Assembly: GCA_024398785.1 (NCBI GenBank)
Contig: JAKSIO010000001.1
Coordinates: 186,001-250,000, forward strand
Origin: Bacteroidaceae bacterium
GTDB taxonomy: Bacteria > Bacteroidota > Bacteroidia > Bacteroidales > Bacteroidaceae
Direction of reading: 5' to 3'
Length of the DNA stretch: 64,000 bases
The first letter of the stretch is position 1. Each line of letters opens with the position of its first letter. The notes beneath the pieces were generated by a model that saw only the letters and a program-made list of their open reading frames with translations, searched no databases and was not told where the DNA came from. Both the position numbers and the translations under genes were made by a program. Shown piece after piece: positions 9,427-18,595 of the stretch.

Positions 9427-11310
9427 ATGGCTGCTGAAAAATATAAATGGAGTTTTTATTCACTAGGTGGAGTAACCCGTGTTAATATTCAATCAGGTCA
9501 GGATATTGCACATCTTGGCGAACTTGATATGAAATTGTGGACAGCTCTCAGCTGTCCTACTACCGGTCTTGAATTCAATCAGAAGTTCCTTTCTCTGATG
9601 GATACCGATAAAGATGGTAAGATCAAGACAAAAGAGGTTGTAGCTGCATCCAAGTACGTCACAGGTGCTTTGAAAGATCCTAATGTCCTTGTGAATGTAA
9701 AAGATACTCTCTCTCTCTCCGATTTGAACACTGAAAATGAACTGGGAAAGAGACTTGCTGATACAATATCTTTAATAAAAGATGGAACTGATACTTCAAT
9801 AACAGGTTCCAATGTTGCTGATTACATGGCAAAGCTTAATGCCATGACATTTGAGGTTGCTGCCAAAGATGTTATTGTTCCGCCATACGGAGCTGACACT
9901 GATGCGGTAGCTGCAGCATATAACGCTTTGGACGCCAAAGTGAAAGACTACTTTATGCGTTGCAAACTGTTGGTTTTCAATGGCGACTGCAGTTCCGTTA
10001 TAGATACTTCGGTGACATCGTTAGGTAACTTCAGTGCAGGCGATCTTTCAGCACATATAACTGATATTGCCGCAATGCCTCTTGCAAAACCTCAGACCTC
10101 AATGCTTTTGCCTTCTGTTGAAAATGTAAACCCGGTGTGGAAAGAACAGTACAAGGCAGTTGTTGATCTGGCTCTTGCTTCTGACAATAAGGCTACTGCT
10201 TATGGTGAAAAACAGTGGGAACAGGTAGGAGCTAACCTTTCTGCATATTTCAGCGCGGTTGAAGCTCAAAACAGCGGTGCCCAGAACGAACTTATTGCCA
10301 AGCGTGATGCACAACTGGCATCGGCTAAGGAACTGGATGAGTTTATATGTCTCTATACATATCTTTATGATTTTATCAGGAACTACGTTGTATTCTCTGA
10401 TTTCTATTCAAGAGATGACAGCCAGCAGGCCGTATTCCAGGCGGGTAAACTTTTTATTGACCAGCGTTGCTGCGAACTTTGCGTAAGAGTTTCTGATTTG
10501 GGCAAGCATGCCGATATGGCAAAATTGAGCGGTATGTTCCTTATTTACTGTCATTGCTGGTCATATACAGGTACAGAACAGATGGATATAGTTGCTGTTC
10601 TTACAGAAGGCGATGTCAAGGATTTGCGTGCAGGAAAGAATGCCGTATTCATTGACCGTGACGGAAAAGACTGGTATGCTACCGTTACAAATATAGTTGA
10701 CAATCCTGTCAGTATCCGTCAGGCATTCTGGTCTCCTTACAGAAAGTTCGGACGCTGGTGTTCTGAGAAAATAAACAAGATGGCTGCTGACAGAGAGAAT
10801 AAGGTTTCAGAAAATATGACTGCCGCTGCATCCGGTGATGCTTCCAAAAAGCAACAGGTTTTTGACGTAGCAAAATTTGCCGGAATCTTTGCCGCTGTAG
10901 GCTTGGCTATCGGTTCTCTTGGATCATTCCTGGATAAACTGGTTGACAAATGTTTACTACTTCACTGGTGGCAGTTTCTGATAATATTTGCCGTTATCCT
11001 GCTTCTGATCTCAGGACCGTCAATGTTCATAGCCTGGGGCAAACTGCGCAAACGTGACCTTGGTCCTGTATTGAACGCCAACGGTTGGGCAATCAACGCC
11101 AGGGTTCTTGTTAACGTACGTTTTGGCCACACATTGACCAGTCTTGCCAAATATCCGAAACTTGATCTGAAAAATATCGGTGCTGCAGATCCGTATGCAA
11201 AGAAGAAATCATCTTTCTGGCCTTGGTTCTTTGCTATTCTGATTGTACTTGTTGCTGCATTTGCGGCCATGTATTTTCTTGGCTATTTTTCAGAGTGGAT
11301 TAATTTTTAA
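9427..11310 (+). CDS. EF-hand protein with C-terminal membrane anchor, function unknown
   Basis: A 627-residue protein I do not recognise as a named family. Residues 59-70 (DTDKDGKIKTKE) form a canonical 12-residue EF-hand calcium loop with D, D, D, K, K and E at the coordinating positions. A long, mainly helical central region has no evident signal peptide. Hydrophobic segments lie near residues 478-500, 513-535 and 600-622 (WPWFFAILIVLVAAFAAMYF). The N-terminus should therefore be cytosolic with a tail-anchored hairpin in the inner membrane. It lies 30 bp after fumarase and 24 bp before a lipoprotein gene, so co-transcription is likely. A role in calcium sensing is only a possibility. Confidence 0.75.
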   Translation: MAAEKYKWSFYSLGGVTRVNIQSGQDIAHLGELDMKLWTALSCPTTGLEFNQKFLSLMDTDKDGKIKTKEVVAASKYVTGALKDPNVLVNVKDTLSLSDLNTENELGKRLADTISLIKDGTDTSITGSNVADYMAKLNAMTFEVAAKDVIVPPYGADTDAVAAAYNALDAKVKDYFMRCKLLVFNGDCSSVIDTSVTSLGNFSAGDLSAHITDIAAMPLAKPQTSMLLPSVENVNPVWKEQYKAVVDLALASDNKATAYGEKQWEQVGANLSAYFSAVEAQNSGAQNELIAKRDAQLASAKELDEFICLYTYLYDFIRNYVVFSDFYSRDDSQQAVFQAGKLFIDQRCCELCVRVSDLGKHADMAKLSGMFLIYCHCWSYTGTEQMDIVAVLTEGDVKDLRAGKNAVFIDRDGKDWYATVTNIVDNPVSIRQAFWSPYRKFGRWCSEKINKMAADRENKVSENMTAAASGDASKKQQVFDVAKFAGIFAAVGLAIGSLGSFLDKLVDKCLLLHWWQFLIIFAVILLLISGPSMFIAWGKLRKRDLGPVLNANGWAINARVLVNVRFGHTLTSLAKYPKLDLKNIGAADPYAKKKSSFWPWFFAILIVLVAAFAAMYFLGYFSEWINF

Positions 11311-11333
11311 ATAACAGAATCAGTATCATCATT

Positions 11334-12791
11334 ATGAGGAAATTGGTTATATCGGTGCTGTCATTGTCAGCATGTGTTTTGTTTTCTGCCTGTAACGGCA
11401 CTGATAGCGTGACAGAAAGAAATCTATTCACTGTTTTTCCTGATTACACCGATGTAACCATTCCCTATAATATTGCTCCGTTGAACTTTGACTTCAATGG
11501 TGAAAAATCCATAAGGGTTGAAATCAAGGGTGTACAAACCGGTTTCTCAAAAAAATACCGTGGCGGAAGGGTCCGTTTTTCACTGGGCCGGTGGAAAAGA
11601 ATACTTGAGGCGGAAAAAGGAAATACTGTCAGTGTAACCATTACAGGCCGCAATCAAAAAGTGTTGAAATCCTTTAATTGGGAAATTTCTGAATACCCCA
11701 TTGATTCTTATTTGAGCTATCGTCTGATAGAACCGTCATACGAGACGTGGAACGATATTGTGGTGGTTGAACGTAATGTTGAAAATTTCAATACCAGACT
11801 GTTGTCCAATAATAATCTTACCGACAGGAGTTGCATGAATTGCCATATTTCAAATGGTACAAATTCTTCTTTTTTTCATGTGCGCGGGCCTAAGGGAGGA
11901 ACTGTTGTCAACAGAAACGGTAAGATTACCAAACTCAATACCCGTAATGACAGTGTACTTACTACAGCGGCTTATGGCGCAATGTCCGCCGATGGCCGTT
12001 ACGGAGTTTTTACAGCGGCTCAGATATTTATGTTTGACCGCTCACACCGAACCAAACGTGTTGAAGTTTATGATACCAACAGCGATTTGGTTGTGGTAGA
12101 TTTTGACAAAGAAACCATTACTGACTGTCCGGCAGTAAAAGGGGAGGAGTATCAGGAAACTTTTCCATGTTTTTCTGCTGACGGACGTACAATCTATTTT
12201 TGCAGAGCACTTCACAAAGAGCAACCCGAATATACAAAGCAGATGCATTACAGTCTGTGCAGCATAGGTTTTGATCCTGAAACGGGAATGATGGACAACA
12301 ATGTTGCAGTTCTTGCCGATGCCGAGTCTTTGAATACATCTTTCAATCAGCCAAGAGTCTCACCCGACGGACGTTTCCTGGTTGCTTCAATGTCTGACTT
12401 TGGAACATTTCCCATCTGGCATGATGAGTGTGATCTGGTCCTGTTCAATCTGGAGACAGGAGAAATGTCTCCGCTTGCCATGACAAATTCCTCCAACTCT
12501 GAGTCCCACCATTCATGGAGCGGTAACAGTCATTGGCTGGTGTTTGCTTCAAAACGTGGAGACAAAGTGTTCGGACGTATTTATATTGCTTATATTGACG
12601 ATAAAGGTGAAGGACACAAGGCCTTCGTATTGCCGCAAAAGAACCCCAATGTCTACAATATCACGCTGAAATCTTATAATATGCCTGAAATTTACGCAAC
12701 GCCCGAACCCTACGGCGCACGTGATATAGAAACGTATTACAAGGATGTAAAGTCCTCCAATCTTACCTATTTGCCATACATCAGCAAATAG
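11334..12791 (+). CDS. CxxCH beta-propeller (TolB/PD40-like) lipoprotein, copy 1
   Basis: A 485-residue lipoprotein with lipobox LFSAC at Cys20. After an N-terminal beta domain comes a haem-type motif C167-M-N-C170-H171, then a propeller of PD40/TolB-like blades (YGAMSADGRYGVFTAAQ, FPCFSADGRTIYFCRA, RVSPDGRFLVASMSDFG, HHSWSGNSHWLVFASKRGD). A single CxxCH beside a propeller suggests a c-type haem-bearing periplasmic or surface protein, but haem binding is unproven. It has no clear promoter and probably reads through from the EF-hand gene. The 3' end overlaps the convergent membrane-protein gene by 25 bp. It is a close paralogue of the gene at 14601-16046. Confidence 0.8.
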   Translation: MRKLVISVLSLSACVLFSACNGTDSVTERNLFTVFPDYTDVTIPYNIAPLNFDFNGEKSIRVEIKGVQTGFSKKYRGGRVRFSLGRWKRILEAEKGNTVSVTITGRNQKVLKSFNWEISEYPIDSYLSYRLIEPSYETWNDIVVVERNVENFNTRLLSNNNLTDRSCMNCHISNGTNSSFFHVRGPKGGTVVNRNGKITKLNTRNDSVLTTAAYGAMSADGRYGVFTAAQIFMFDRSHRTKRVEVYDTNSDLVVVDFDKETITDCPAVKGEEYQETFPCFSADGRTIYFCRALHKEQPEYTKQMHYSLCSIGFDPETGMMDNNVAVLADAESLNTSFNQPRVSPDGRFLVASMSDFGTFPIWHDECDLVLFNLETGEMSPLAMTNSSNSESHHSWSGNSHWLVFASKRGDKVFGRIYIAYIDDKGEGHKAFVLPQKNPNVYNITLKSYNMPEIYATPEPYGARDIETYYKDVKSSNLTYLPYISK

Positions 12792-14497
12792 TTCCAATAA
12801 CTTCCTGAAAATTTTCCGGCAGTCTTCCTGTCACCTGTCTGGTGAGCTTTTGAGAATTGCATGTATGCCGAAAGCAAGTTCTGGTTTATGTGATACTTGT
12901 ACGAAATCTCTTTCAGTTTGTCCATATTTCTGGCAGATGCAATAAGGGCCTCCTGATAAATCTGAGGTATGGATTTTGAATCCTGGTAATTGTAATAGGA
13001 ATCAAAAGCACTGGCAAAGTTTGTTACATCTTTGTCCAGAATATATGCGCATAACAGATATTCAAGTGCAATGCCATTATCACTATTCCCCTCAATAACT
13101 GAAATCAGTGCCGCTTTATGATCATTCTGATTGAAATGATAATCGCTTTCAGGGGTCAGACTTTTCAGTTTTACGAGGTATTGCGGAAGTCTGCCAGATC
13201 TCAATCCATTCTGGACTTCTGCCGCCCATTTCTTATGAGGAATAGAGTGTGAAAGAATATTCAGATACTTTTCGGCAAGTGCTGAATCTCCTGCAATAAC
13301 AGCTATTTCTGCACTCCGGCGTATCATTCGGCTCGGCATTCCGCCACGGACCTGTGTCTGTCCAAGAAATGAACAGTCTGTTGCCCATGTCAGGTCTCCA
13401 AGTTCCAAGTGAAAGTCGACATTCAAGAAATGATCTATATATGTAGAAGTCTGAACTGTCGGCAAAAACATTCCGGATATTCCCATCTGCGGATATTTGA
13501 GAAGGTTTTTAGCCAGTTCACCTTTGCGGGCCAGAGCATTATTGTGTACCAGGACATCATATATGGAAATGTCCTTATCATTTGCAAAACAGGCCTTCTC
13601 AGCCTTGCTCCAGTCTCTGTGGTATGTGTGTGTCAATAATTCCAGGATATGCTCATCGTTTTTATTGTATGTCCAAACAAATGCCATAATGCTTAATACT
13701 GTACATATTGAACAAACGGCAGCTTTTATTGACTTGTGACAGTTTGGGAGTAATACGGACAATATGCAGAATATCAATACTGTTACAAATGAAATGAACA
13801 TTCTTGACGGATTGGCTGAAAGACTGTGCCTGTCGAGCGGATAAATGATAGCCTGACCCATATATATCATTTCTATTCTGCAGAATATCAGAATGAATAA
13901 GAATGACTCCGCTGCAATAATTATAGATTCTATAAACTTTTTCCGCTCAATCAGGACAATGATCATAAGCATTGCCAGCATTATTATATACCCTCCGATA
14001 AGTGGAAAAGCAATGGCAATAAGAATGTATTGAAGCCAGTTGTTCCTGCATTTTGTCCATATAATAAATACATAAAGGGCAATAATAAGACCTATACACA
14101 TTGTAATATCCCAATCAACTCCGGTAAACAGTGCACATTCAATGCTGGTTACAAAAAATGCTGCACTCCATGTGAAAATACTGTTCTTGTCTGAAAAAAG
14201 AATCTGCAGTGCCTTTTGAACGGTAAACAGCAGTAGTGCAAAAATGGAGACAATGATAACTGTACCTGTATGTTTGAATGCGAAGAATTGAGTGAGAAAG
14301 TCTCCGATAATTTTGGACAGGGCTGCTGGCTTGGAAAAATATTGCCATAGAAAACCTTGTCCCGATATGAATACTGACGTTTGTTCTTTGAAGTTTATAT
14401 GGAATGGAACTGCAGCTTCCAGATAAACTGCAATTGCAGCAAAAAATGCTACAGAAATAATTCCAATTAAGCTTTTTTTGACAGATATACTGGCCAT
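12767..14497 (-). CDS. DUF6057-like multipass membrane protein, copy 1
   Basis: A 576-residue protein with about eight to nine hydrophobic segments in the first 270 residues, followed by a soluble helical C-terminal half (about 280-576) that looks like TPR-type repeats (ELGDLTWATDCSFLGQ, RMIRRSAEIAVIAGDSALAEKYL). The N-terminus AVPFHINFKEQTSVFI and FLWQYFSKPAALSKII recur in Bacteroidales proteins I recall as DUF6057; the label is from memory. It is transcribed from a divergent promoter shared with the next lipoprotein gene and runs convergently into copy 1 of the propeller. Function unknown; a pair with the propeller protein is suggested by their joint duplication. Confidence 0.75.
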   Translation of the reverse strand: MASISVKKSLIGIISVAFFAAIAVYLEAAVPFHINFKEQTSVFISGQGFLWQYFSKPAALSKIIGDFLTQFFAFKHTGTVIIVSIFALLLFTVQKALQILFSDKNSIFTWSAAFFVTSIECALFTGVDWDITMCIGLIIALYVFIIWTKCRNNWLQYILIAIAFPLIGGYIIMLAMLMIIVLIERKKFIESIIIAAESFLFILIFCRIEMIYMGQAIIYPLDRHSLSANPSRMFISFVTVLIFCILSVLLPNCHKSIKAAVCSICTVLSIMAFVWTYNKNDEHILELLTHTYHRDWSKAEKACFANDKDISIYDVLVHNNALARKGELAKNLLKYPQMGISGMFLPTVQTSTYIDHFLNVDFHLELGDLTWATDCSFLGQTQVRGGMPSRMIRRSAEIAVIAGDSALAEKYLNILSHSIPHKKWAAEVQNGLRSGRLPQYLVKLKSLTPESDYHFNQNDHKAALISVIEGNSDNGIALEYLLCAYILDKDVTNFASAFDSYYNYQDSKSIPQIYQEALIASARNMDKLKEISYKYHINQNLLSAYMQFSKAHQTGDRKTAGKFSGSYWNYLLMYGK

Positions 14498-14528
14498 TTT
14501 GACTATCTTTTTTTCAAATATTTTGTTA

Positions 14529-14566
14529 CAAAGATATGGATTTATTTGTTTTTATCATTACTTTTG
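14529..14566. promoter_or_regulatory. divergent promoter pair between membrane protein copy 1 and propeller copy 2
   Basis: CAAAGATA at 14529-14536 reads TATCTTTG on the minus strand and serves the membrane-protein gene. TACTTTTG at 14559-14566 serves the plus-strand lipoprotein at 14601. Both match the TAnnTTTG minus-7 element. The same arrangement, nearly base for base, recurs at 17814-17853 in front of rsmI. Confidence 0.6.
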
Positions 14567-14600
14567 CCCGTCTTATGTGCGAAACTGTGGATTGTTCATT

Positions 14601-16046
14601 ATGAGGAAATTAGTTATATCAGCGCTTTCAATGTTGGCATGTTTTGTGTTCTCTTCCTGTAACGGTACTGATAGCGTGACAGAAAGAAACGGATTTACCA
14701 TTTTCCCTGATTACACGGATGTGACCATTCCTTACAATATTGCCCCGCTGAACTTTGACTGCTCTACAGACGACAAGGTGGTAATCAATATCAAAGGTCA
14801 GCAGACATCCTATTCAAAGAAACATTCAGACGGGAAGGTCCGTTTTGCCATCAGAAAGTGGAAACGGATGCTTTCTATGGAGAAAGGCAATACTCTCTAT
14901 GTAACAATCACCGGAGCTTCGAAAGATACTCTTCTTTCAACCAGATGGTTTGTCAGTGCCGATGTCATTGATCCGTATCTCAGTTACCGTCTTATTGACC
15001 CTTCGTATGTAATTTGGGACAGACTTGATGTTGTTGAACGCAATATGGAAACATTTGATACGCGTTATCTGTCCAATAATAATATAACGCAGAAGAAATG
15101 TATGAACTGCCATATTTCAAATGGTTCCAACACTTCTTTTTTTCATTTGCGTGGCGCAGGTGGAGGTACATTGGTTAACAGAAACGGTCAATTGACAAAG
15201 TATAACATGAAACATGACAGTCTTGTTGCCACTGCCGCATATGGTGCCCCTTCATTTGATGGACGTTATGCCGTGTTTACCGCAGCAGATATCAGTCTGT
15301 TCTATTGCTCTGCGGAAGGAAAACGCGAAGAGGTATATGACAATGTAAGCGATCTTGCTGTTGTGGATTTTGAAAACGGCACAATTACCGATGCCCCTTC
15401 TGTGAAAGGAGATGAATATCAGGAAACCTTTCCATGTTTTTCCGTTGACGGGAAAACCATTTATTTCTGCAGAACCAAACATCTTCCCCAGCCGGAAAAT
15501 ACGGATAATATGCGCTATAGTTTATGCAGTGTGGATTTTGACCCGGAAAACGGTAAGATTGGCAACACAGTCAGAATCCTTCTGGATGGAGACAGAATGA
15601 ACTGTTCTTTCAATCAACCCCGTGTATCTCCTGATGGCCGTTTCCTTGTGATTAACGTGTCAAGGTATGGTACTTTCCCGGTTTGGCATAAGGAGTGTGA
15701 TATGCTGTTGTACAATCTGGCTACGGGTAAGATGAAAATGCTGAATGCCGCAAATTCTTCAAATTCCGATTCACATCCTGTCTGGAGTTCAAACAGCCGC
15801 TGGTGCGTATTCGCCTCCAAGCGTGATGACAACGTGTACGGACGTCCGTACATTACTCATATTGATGAATACGGAAATGAAACCAAGGCATTTGTATTGC
15901 CGCAAAAGAATCCGAATGTTTACGTCAATACATTGAAATCGTATAATTTACCTGAGATATATACTGCTCCAGAGCCGTACGATGCGCACTATATTGAGTC
16001 TTTCTACAATAATATCAAGTCAGTCAATTTGACTTATAAACGCTGA
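14601..16046 (+). CDS. CxxCH beta-propeller lipoprotein, copy 2
   Basis: A 481-residue paralogue of the protein at 11334-12791 with the same layout: signal and lipobox ending at Cys20, the shared stretch FPDYTDVTIPYNIAPLNFD, CxxCH at residues 167-171 (CMNCH), and PD40-like blades with SPDGRFLV and FASKRDD. The start is the ATG at 14601, downstream of the TACTTTTG promoter element; longer in-frame starts would lie upstream of that promoter. Its 3' end overlaps the convergent membrane-protein copy 2 by 23 bp, as in copy 1. Conservation of the CxxCH in both copies argues that it matters. Confidence 0.8.
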   Translation: MRKLVISALSMLACFVFSSCNGTDSVTERNGFTIFPDYTDVTIPYNIAPLNFDCSTDDKVVINIKGQQTSYSKKHSDGKVRFAIRKWKRMLSMEKGNTLYVTITGASKDTLLSTRWFVSADVIDPYLSYRLIDPSYVIWDRLDVVERNMETFDTRYLSNNNITQKKCMNCHISNGSNTSFFHLRGAGGGTLVNRNGQLTKYNMKHDSLVATAAYGAPSFDGRYAVFTAADISLFYCSAEGKREEVYDNVSDLAVVDFENGTITDAPSVKGDEYQETFPCFSVDGKTIYFCRTKHLPQPENTDNMRYSLCSVDFDPENGKIGNTVRILLDGDRMNCSFNQPRVSPDGRFLVINVSRYGTFPVWHKECDMLLYNLATGKMKMLNAANSSNSDSHPVWSSNSRWCVFASKRDDNVYGRPYITHIDEYGNETKAFVLPQKNPNVYVNTLKSYNLPEIYTAPEPYDAHYIESFYNNIKSVNLTYKR

Positions 16047-17766
16047 CATAACCCCAATAGGTGCTTTCAAAATTTTGAGGCAACAACTCTGAATTTCCGC
16101 TGTTTTTTGCCTGAACAAATTGCAGATATTTCTCTACAATTTCTTTATCAATTCTATATTTCCGAACAATTTCTTCCAGTTGCGTGCTGTCTTTGGCCGT
16201 GTAGACCAATGCTTCCTGATATACATCTGCAACCTTAATCAGGCTGTCAAACTTATTGTAATAGAAGTGGTCATAAGCATTGACAAAATCTTCAAGATCA
16301 TTCAATAAAAGCATGGTACACAGAATGCAGTCTATGGCTCCTTTGTTATACGGATTGCCATTTGCAACAGCCAGCATGGCATCAATGTCATAGACATTAT
16401 TGAAGTATGTATTTGTGGCTGGTGTAAGGGCTCTCAACTCAACCAGTCTTTTTGCAATAGCATTATTGATAACGTTATCCATCATGGTCAATGCCCATTC
16501 TTTATGTATGCATGAACGACTCAGCATCTTGAGATATTTCATAGCTACGTCGTAATCGCCGGTTACAATCGATATCTCCGCGCAACGGCGCAATATCCTG
16601 CTTGAAGTATGCCACGGAATTTTGGATAGACCTACAAGTGACAGATCTATTGCCCACGCAATGTTTCCAAGTTCAAGACTGGTGTCCAGATTCATGAAAA
16701 GGGTCATATAATCATCTTCTTCTGAGAATCCGAGTATTATTCCGTTGTCAATAAACTGTGGATATTTCAACAGATTTTCAGGAAGTGTTCCTTTTCTTGC
16801 AAATGCATAGTTGCGGATAAAAATTGAAAATTTATCTGTCTGATTCTCTTCTAAGGTACGCTGCTTTGCTTTCTCCCAGTCTCCATGATATGTGTATGTC
16901 AGCAGTTCCATTCTGAATTCAGTCTGTTTGTCATTAGTCAGAATGAAGGAAACCAGACAAATTGAAAAACTTACTCCTATACTGATATAAGAAACGGTTG
17001 TATGTGCCGGGCAATAAGAAATAAGGACAGCCGAAATAATCCATATCAGCACTGAAAGAAGAAACAGATATGAATTGCTGGATAAGGAACTGGAATACTG
17101 AGGATATATTATTGCATCCCAAATATGAAACATTTCCAGTTTGCTTACAAGAACAATTGCAATGAAAGCTTCCAGCAACACTGCAACCATACTTATGTAT
17201 CTTCTTTCCTTGATAGCAAGGAAGGCTGCTGTCATTATGGCTACCGATATTGTATGACCGCCGATAAGCGGAAATGAGATTGCAATCAGGATATATTGTA
17301 ACCAGGTTCTGTTCAGCTTGTTCCATATAAGAAATATTATGCAGGCAAGCAGTAATCCTATTACAGTTGTAAAATCCCAGCAGATTTGAGTGAAAAGAGC
17401 GCATTCAAGGCCGGTAATTGCAAAGGCGATACTCCATGTAAGAACATTGTTCCGATTATCTCTGCTAAATGACTGAAGAGTTTTCTGTACAGCAAATAAC
17501 AAAGCAATCAGTACCAGAACAATAATTGCCGTTGCAAGATGGCGGTATGCGAAGAATTGAGTGAGAAAATCTGCGATAAATTTGGACAGGGCTGCCGGCC
17601 TGGAAAAATATTGCCAGAGAAAACCTTGTCCAGGTATGAATATTGACGTTTGTTCTTTGAAATTTATGTGAAAAGGAACTGCAATCTCCAAATACACTGC
17701 AATTGCAGCAAAAAATGCGACAGCAACAATTCCGATAATGCTTTTTTTGACAGATATACTGGCCAT
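16024..17766 (-). CDS. DUF6057-like multipass membrane protein, copy 2
   Basis: A 580-residue paralogue of the protein at 12767-14497. The first 80 residues are almost the same (MASISVKKS, AVPFHINFKEQTS, GQGFLWQYFSRPAALSKFI). The soluble half has diverged more but keeps SLELGNIAWAIDLSLVGLSK and SRILRRCAEISIVTGDYDVA. About eight hydrophobic segments precede residue 280. It shares a divergent promoter region with rsmI. No function is known; the repeated convergent pairing with a CxxCH propeller lipoprotein is the main clue. Confidence 0.75.
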   Translation of the reverse strand: MASISVKKSIIGIVAVAFFAAIAVYLEIAVPFHINFKEQTSIFIPGQGFLWQYFSRPAALSKFIADFLTQFFAYRHLATAIIVLVLIALLFAVQKTLQSFSRDNRNNVLTWSIAFAITGLECALFTQICWDFTTVIGLLLACIIFLIWNKLNRTWLQYILIAISFPLIGGHTISVAIMTAAFLAIKERRYISMVAVLLEAFIAIVLVSKLEMFHIWDAIIYPQYSSSLSSNSYLFLLSVLIWIISAVLISYCPAHTTVSYISIGVSFSICLVSFILTNDKQTEFRMELLTYTYHGDWEKAKQRTLEENQTDKFSIFIRNYAFARKGTLPENLLKYPQFIDNGIILGFSEEDDYMTLFMNLDTSLELGNIAWAIDLSLVGLSKIPWHTSSRILRRCAEISIVTGDYDVAMKYLKMLSRSCIHKEWALTMMDNVINNAIAKRLVELRALTPATNTYFNNVYDIDAMLAVANGNPYNKGAIDCILCTMLLLNDLEDFVNAYDHFYYNKFDSLIKVADVYQEALVYTAKDSTQLEEIVRKYRIDKEIVEKYLQFVQAKNSGNSELLPQNFESTYWGYVSVYKSN

Positions 17767-17813
17767 TTTGTCTGTTTTTTTGAGAAAATTTATTTTTTTT
17801 GAATATTTTGTTA

Positions 17814-17853
17814 CAAAGATATGGATTTATTTGTAATTTTATCATTACTTTTG
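17814..17853. promoter_or_regulatory. divergent promoter pair between membrane protein copy 2 and rsmI
   Basis: CAAAGATA at 17814-17821 gives TATCTTTG on the minus strand; TACTTTTG at 17846-17853 faces rsmI. The predicted plus transcript begins near 17860, which rules out longer rsmI starts. Confidence 0.6.
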
Positions 17854-17873
17854 CTTGCTTTACGTGCGAAGCT

Positions 17874-18554
17874 ATGGATTGTGGCAAGCTTTTTATAGTA
17901 CCTACGCCTGTAGGAAATCTTGAAGATATGACATTCAGAGCTATAAAAGTTCTTGGTGAAGTGTCTTTGATCCTGGCGGAAGATACACGGACAAGCAGTG
18001 TGCTCTTGAAACATTATGATATACACCGCCCAATGCAGGCGCACCACAAATTTAATGAACATAATACTGCAACCGCGCTGGTTGAACGTATTAAAAGTGG
18101 TGAAAATATAGCACTTATCAGTGATGCCGGAACTCCAGGAATATCAGACCCCGGTTTCTTTCTGGCGCGCGAATGTGCACAACAGGGAATTGAAGTTGAG
18201 TGTCTCCCCGGTGCTACTGCCTGTATTCCTGCGTTGGTTGATTCCGGTTTGCCATGTGACCGCTTTTGTTTTGAAGGATTTCTTCCGCAAAAGAAAGGTC
18301 GTCAGACAAGATTGGAATCGTTACGGTATGAAACAAGAACAATGGTTTTTTATGAGTCTCCGTACAGAGTACTGAAAACGCTTACTCAGTTTGCTCAGTT
18401 TTTTTCACCTGAACGTGAAGTTTCTGTAACCAGGGAGATTTCTAAAATCCATGAACAGACAATAAGGGGAACTTTGCAGGATGTTATCCAATATTTCACT
18501 GAAAATGAACCGAAAGGTGAGTTTGTGATAGTACTTGCGGGTTTCAAAGAGTGA
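17874..18554 (+). CDS. rsmI: 16S rRNA (cytidine-1402 2'-O) methyltransferase
   Basis: A 226-residue tetrapyrrole-methylase-fold enzyme that 2'-O-methylates C1402 in the 16S rRNA P-site using SAM. The family N-terminus KLFIVPTPVGNLEDMTFRAI is clear, followed by LAEDTRTS, the SAM loop ALISDAGTPGISDPG, LPGATACIPALVDSGLP and FEGFLPQKKG. Downstream VTREISKIHEQTIRGT is also typical. The ATG at 17874 is chosen because of the family N-terminus and the promoter at 17846. Its first three codons (atggattgt) have a fossil copy at 14588-14596; see findings. Confidence 0.95.
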   Translation: MDCGKLFIVPTPVGNLEDMTFRAIKVLGEVSLILAEDTRTSSVLLKHYDIHRPMQAHHKFNEHNTATALVERIKSGENIALISDAGTPGISDPGFFLARECAQQGIEVECLPGATACIPALVDSGLPCDRFCFEGFLPQKKGRQTRLESLRYETRTMVFYESPYRVLKTLTQFAQFFSPEREVSVTREISKIHEQTIRGTLQDVIQYFTENEPKGEFVIVLAGFKE

Positions 18555-18595
18555 TTGATAATAATTTTACATGTTTAATTAAACAATATTTAAAA

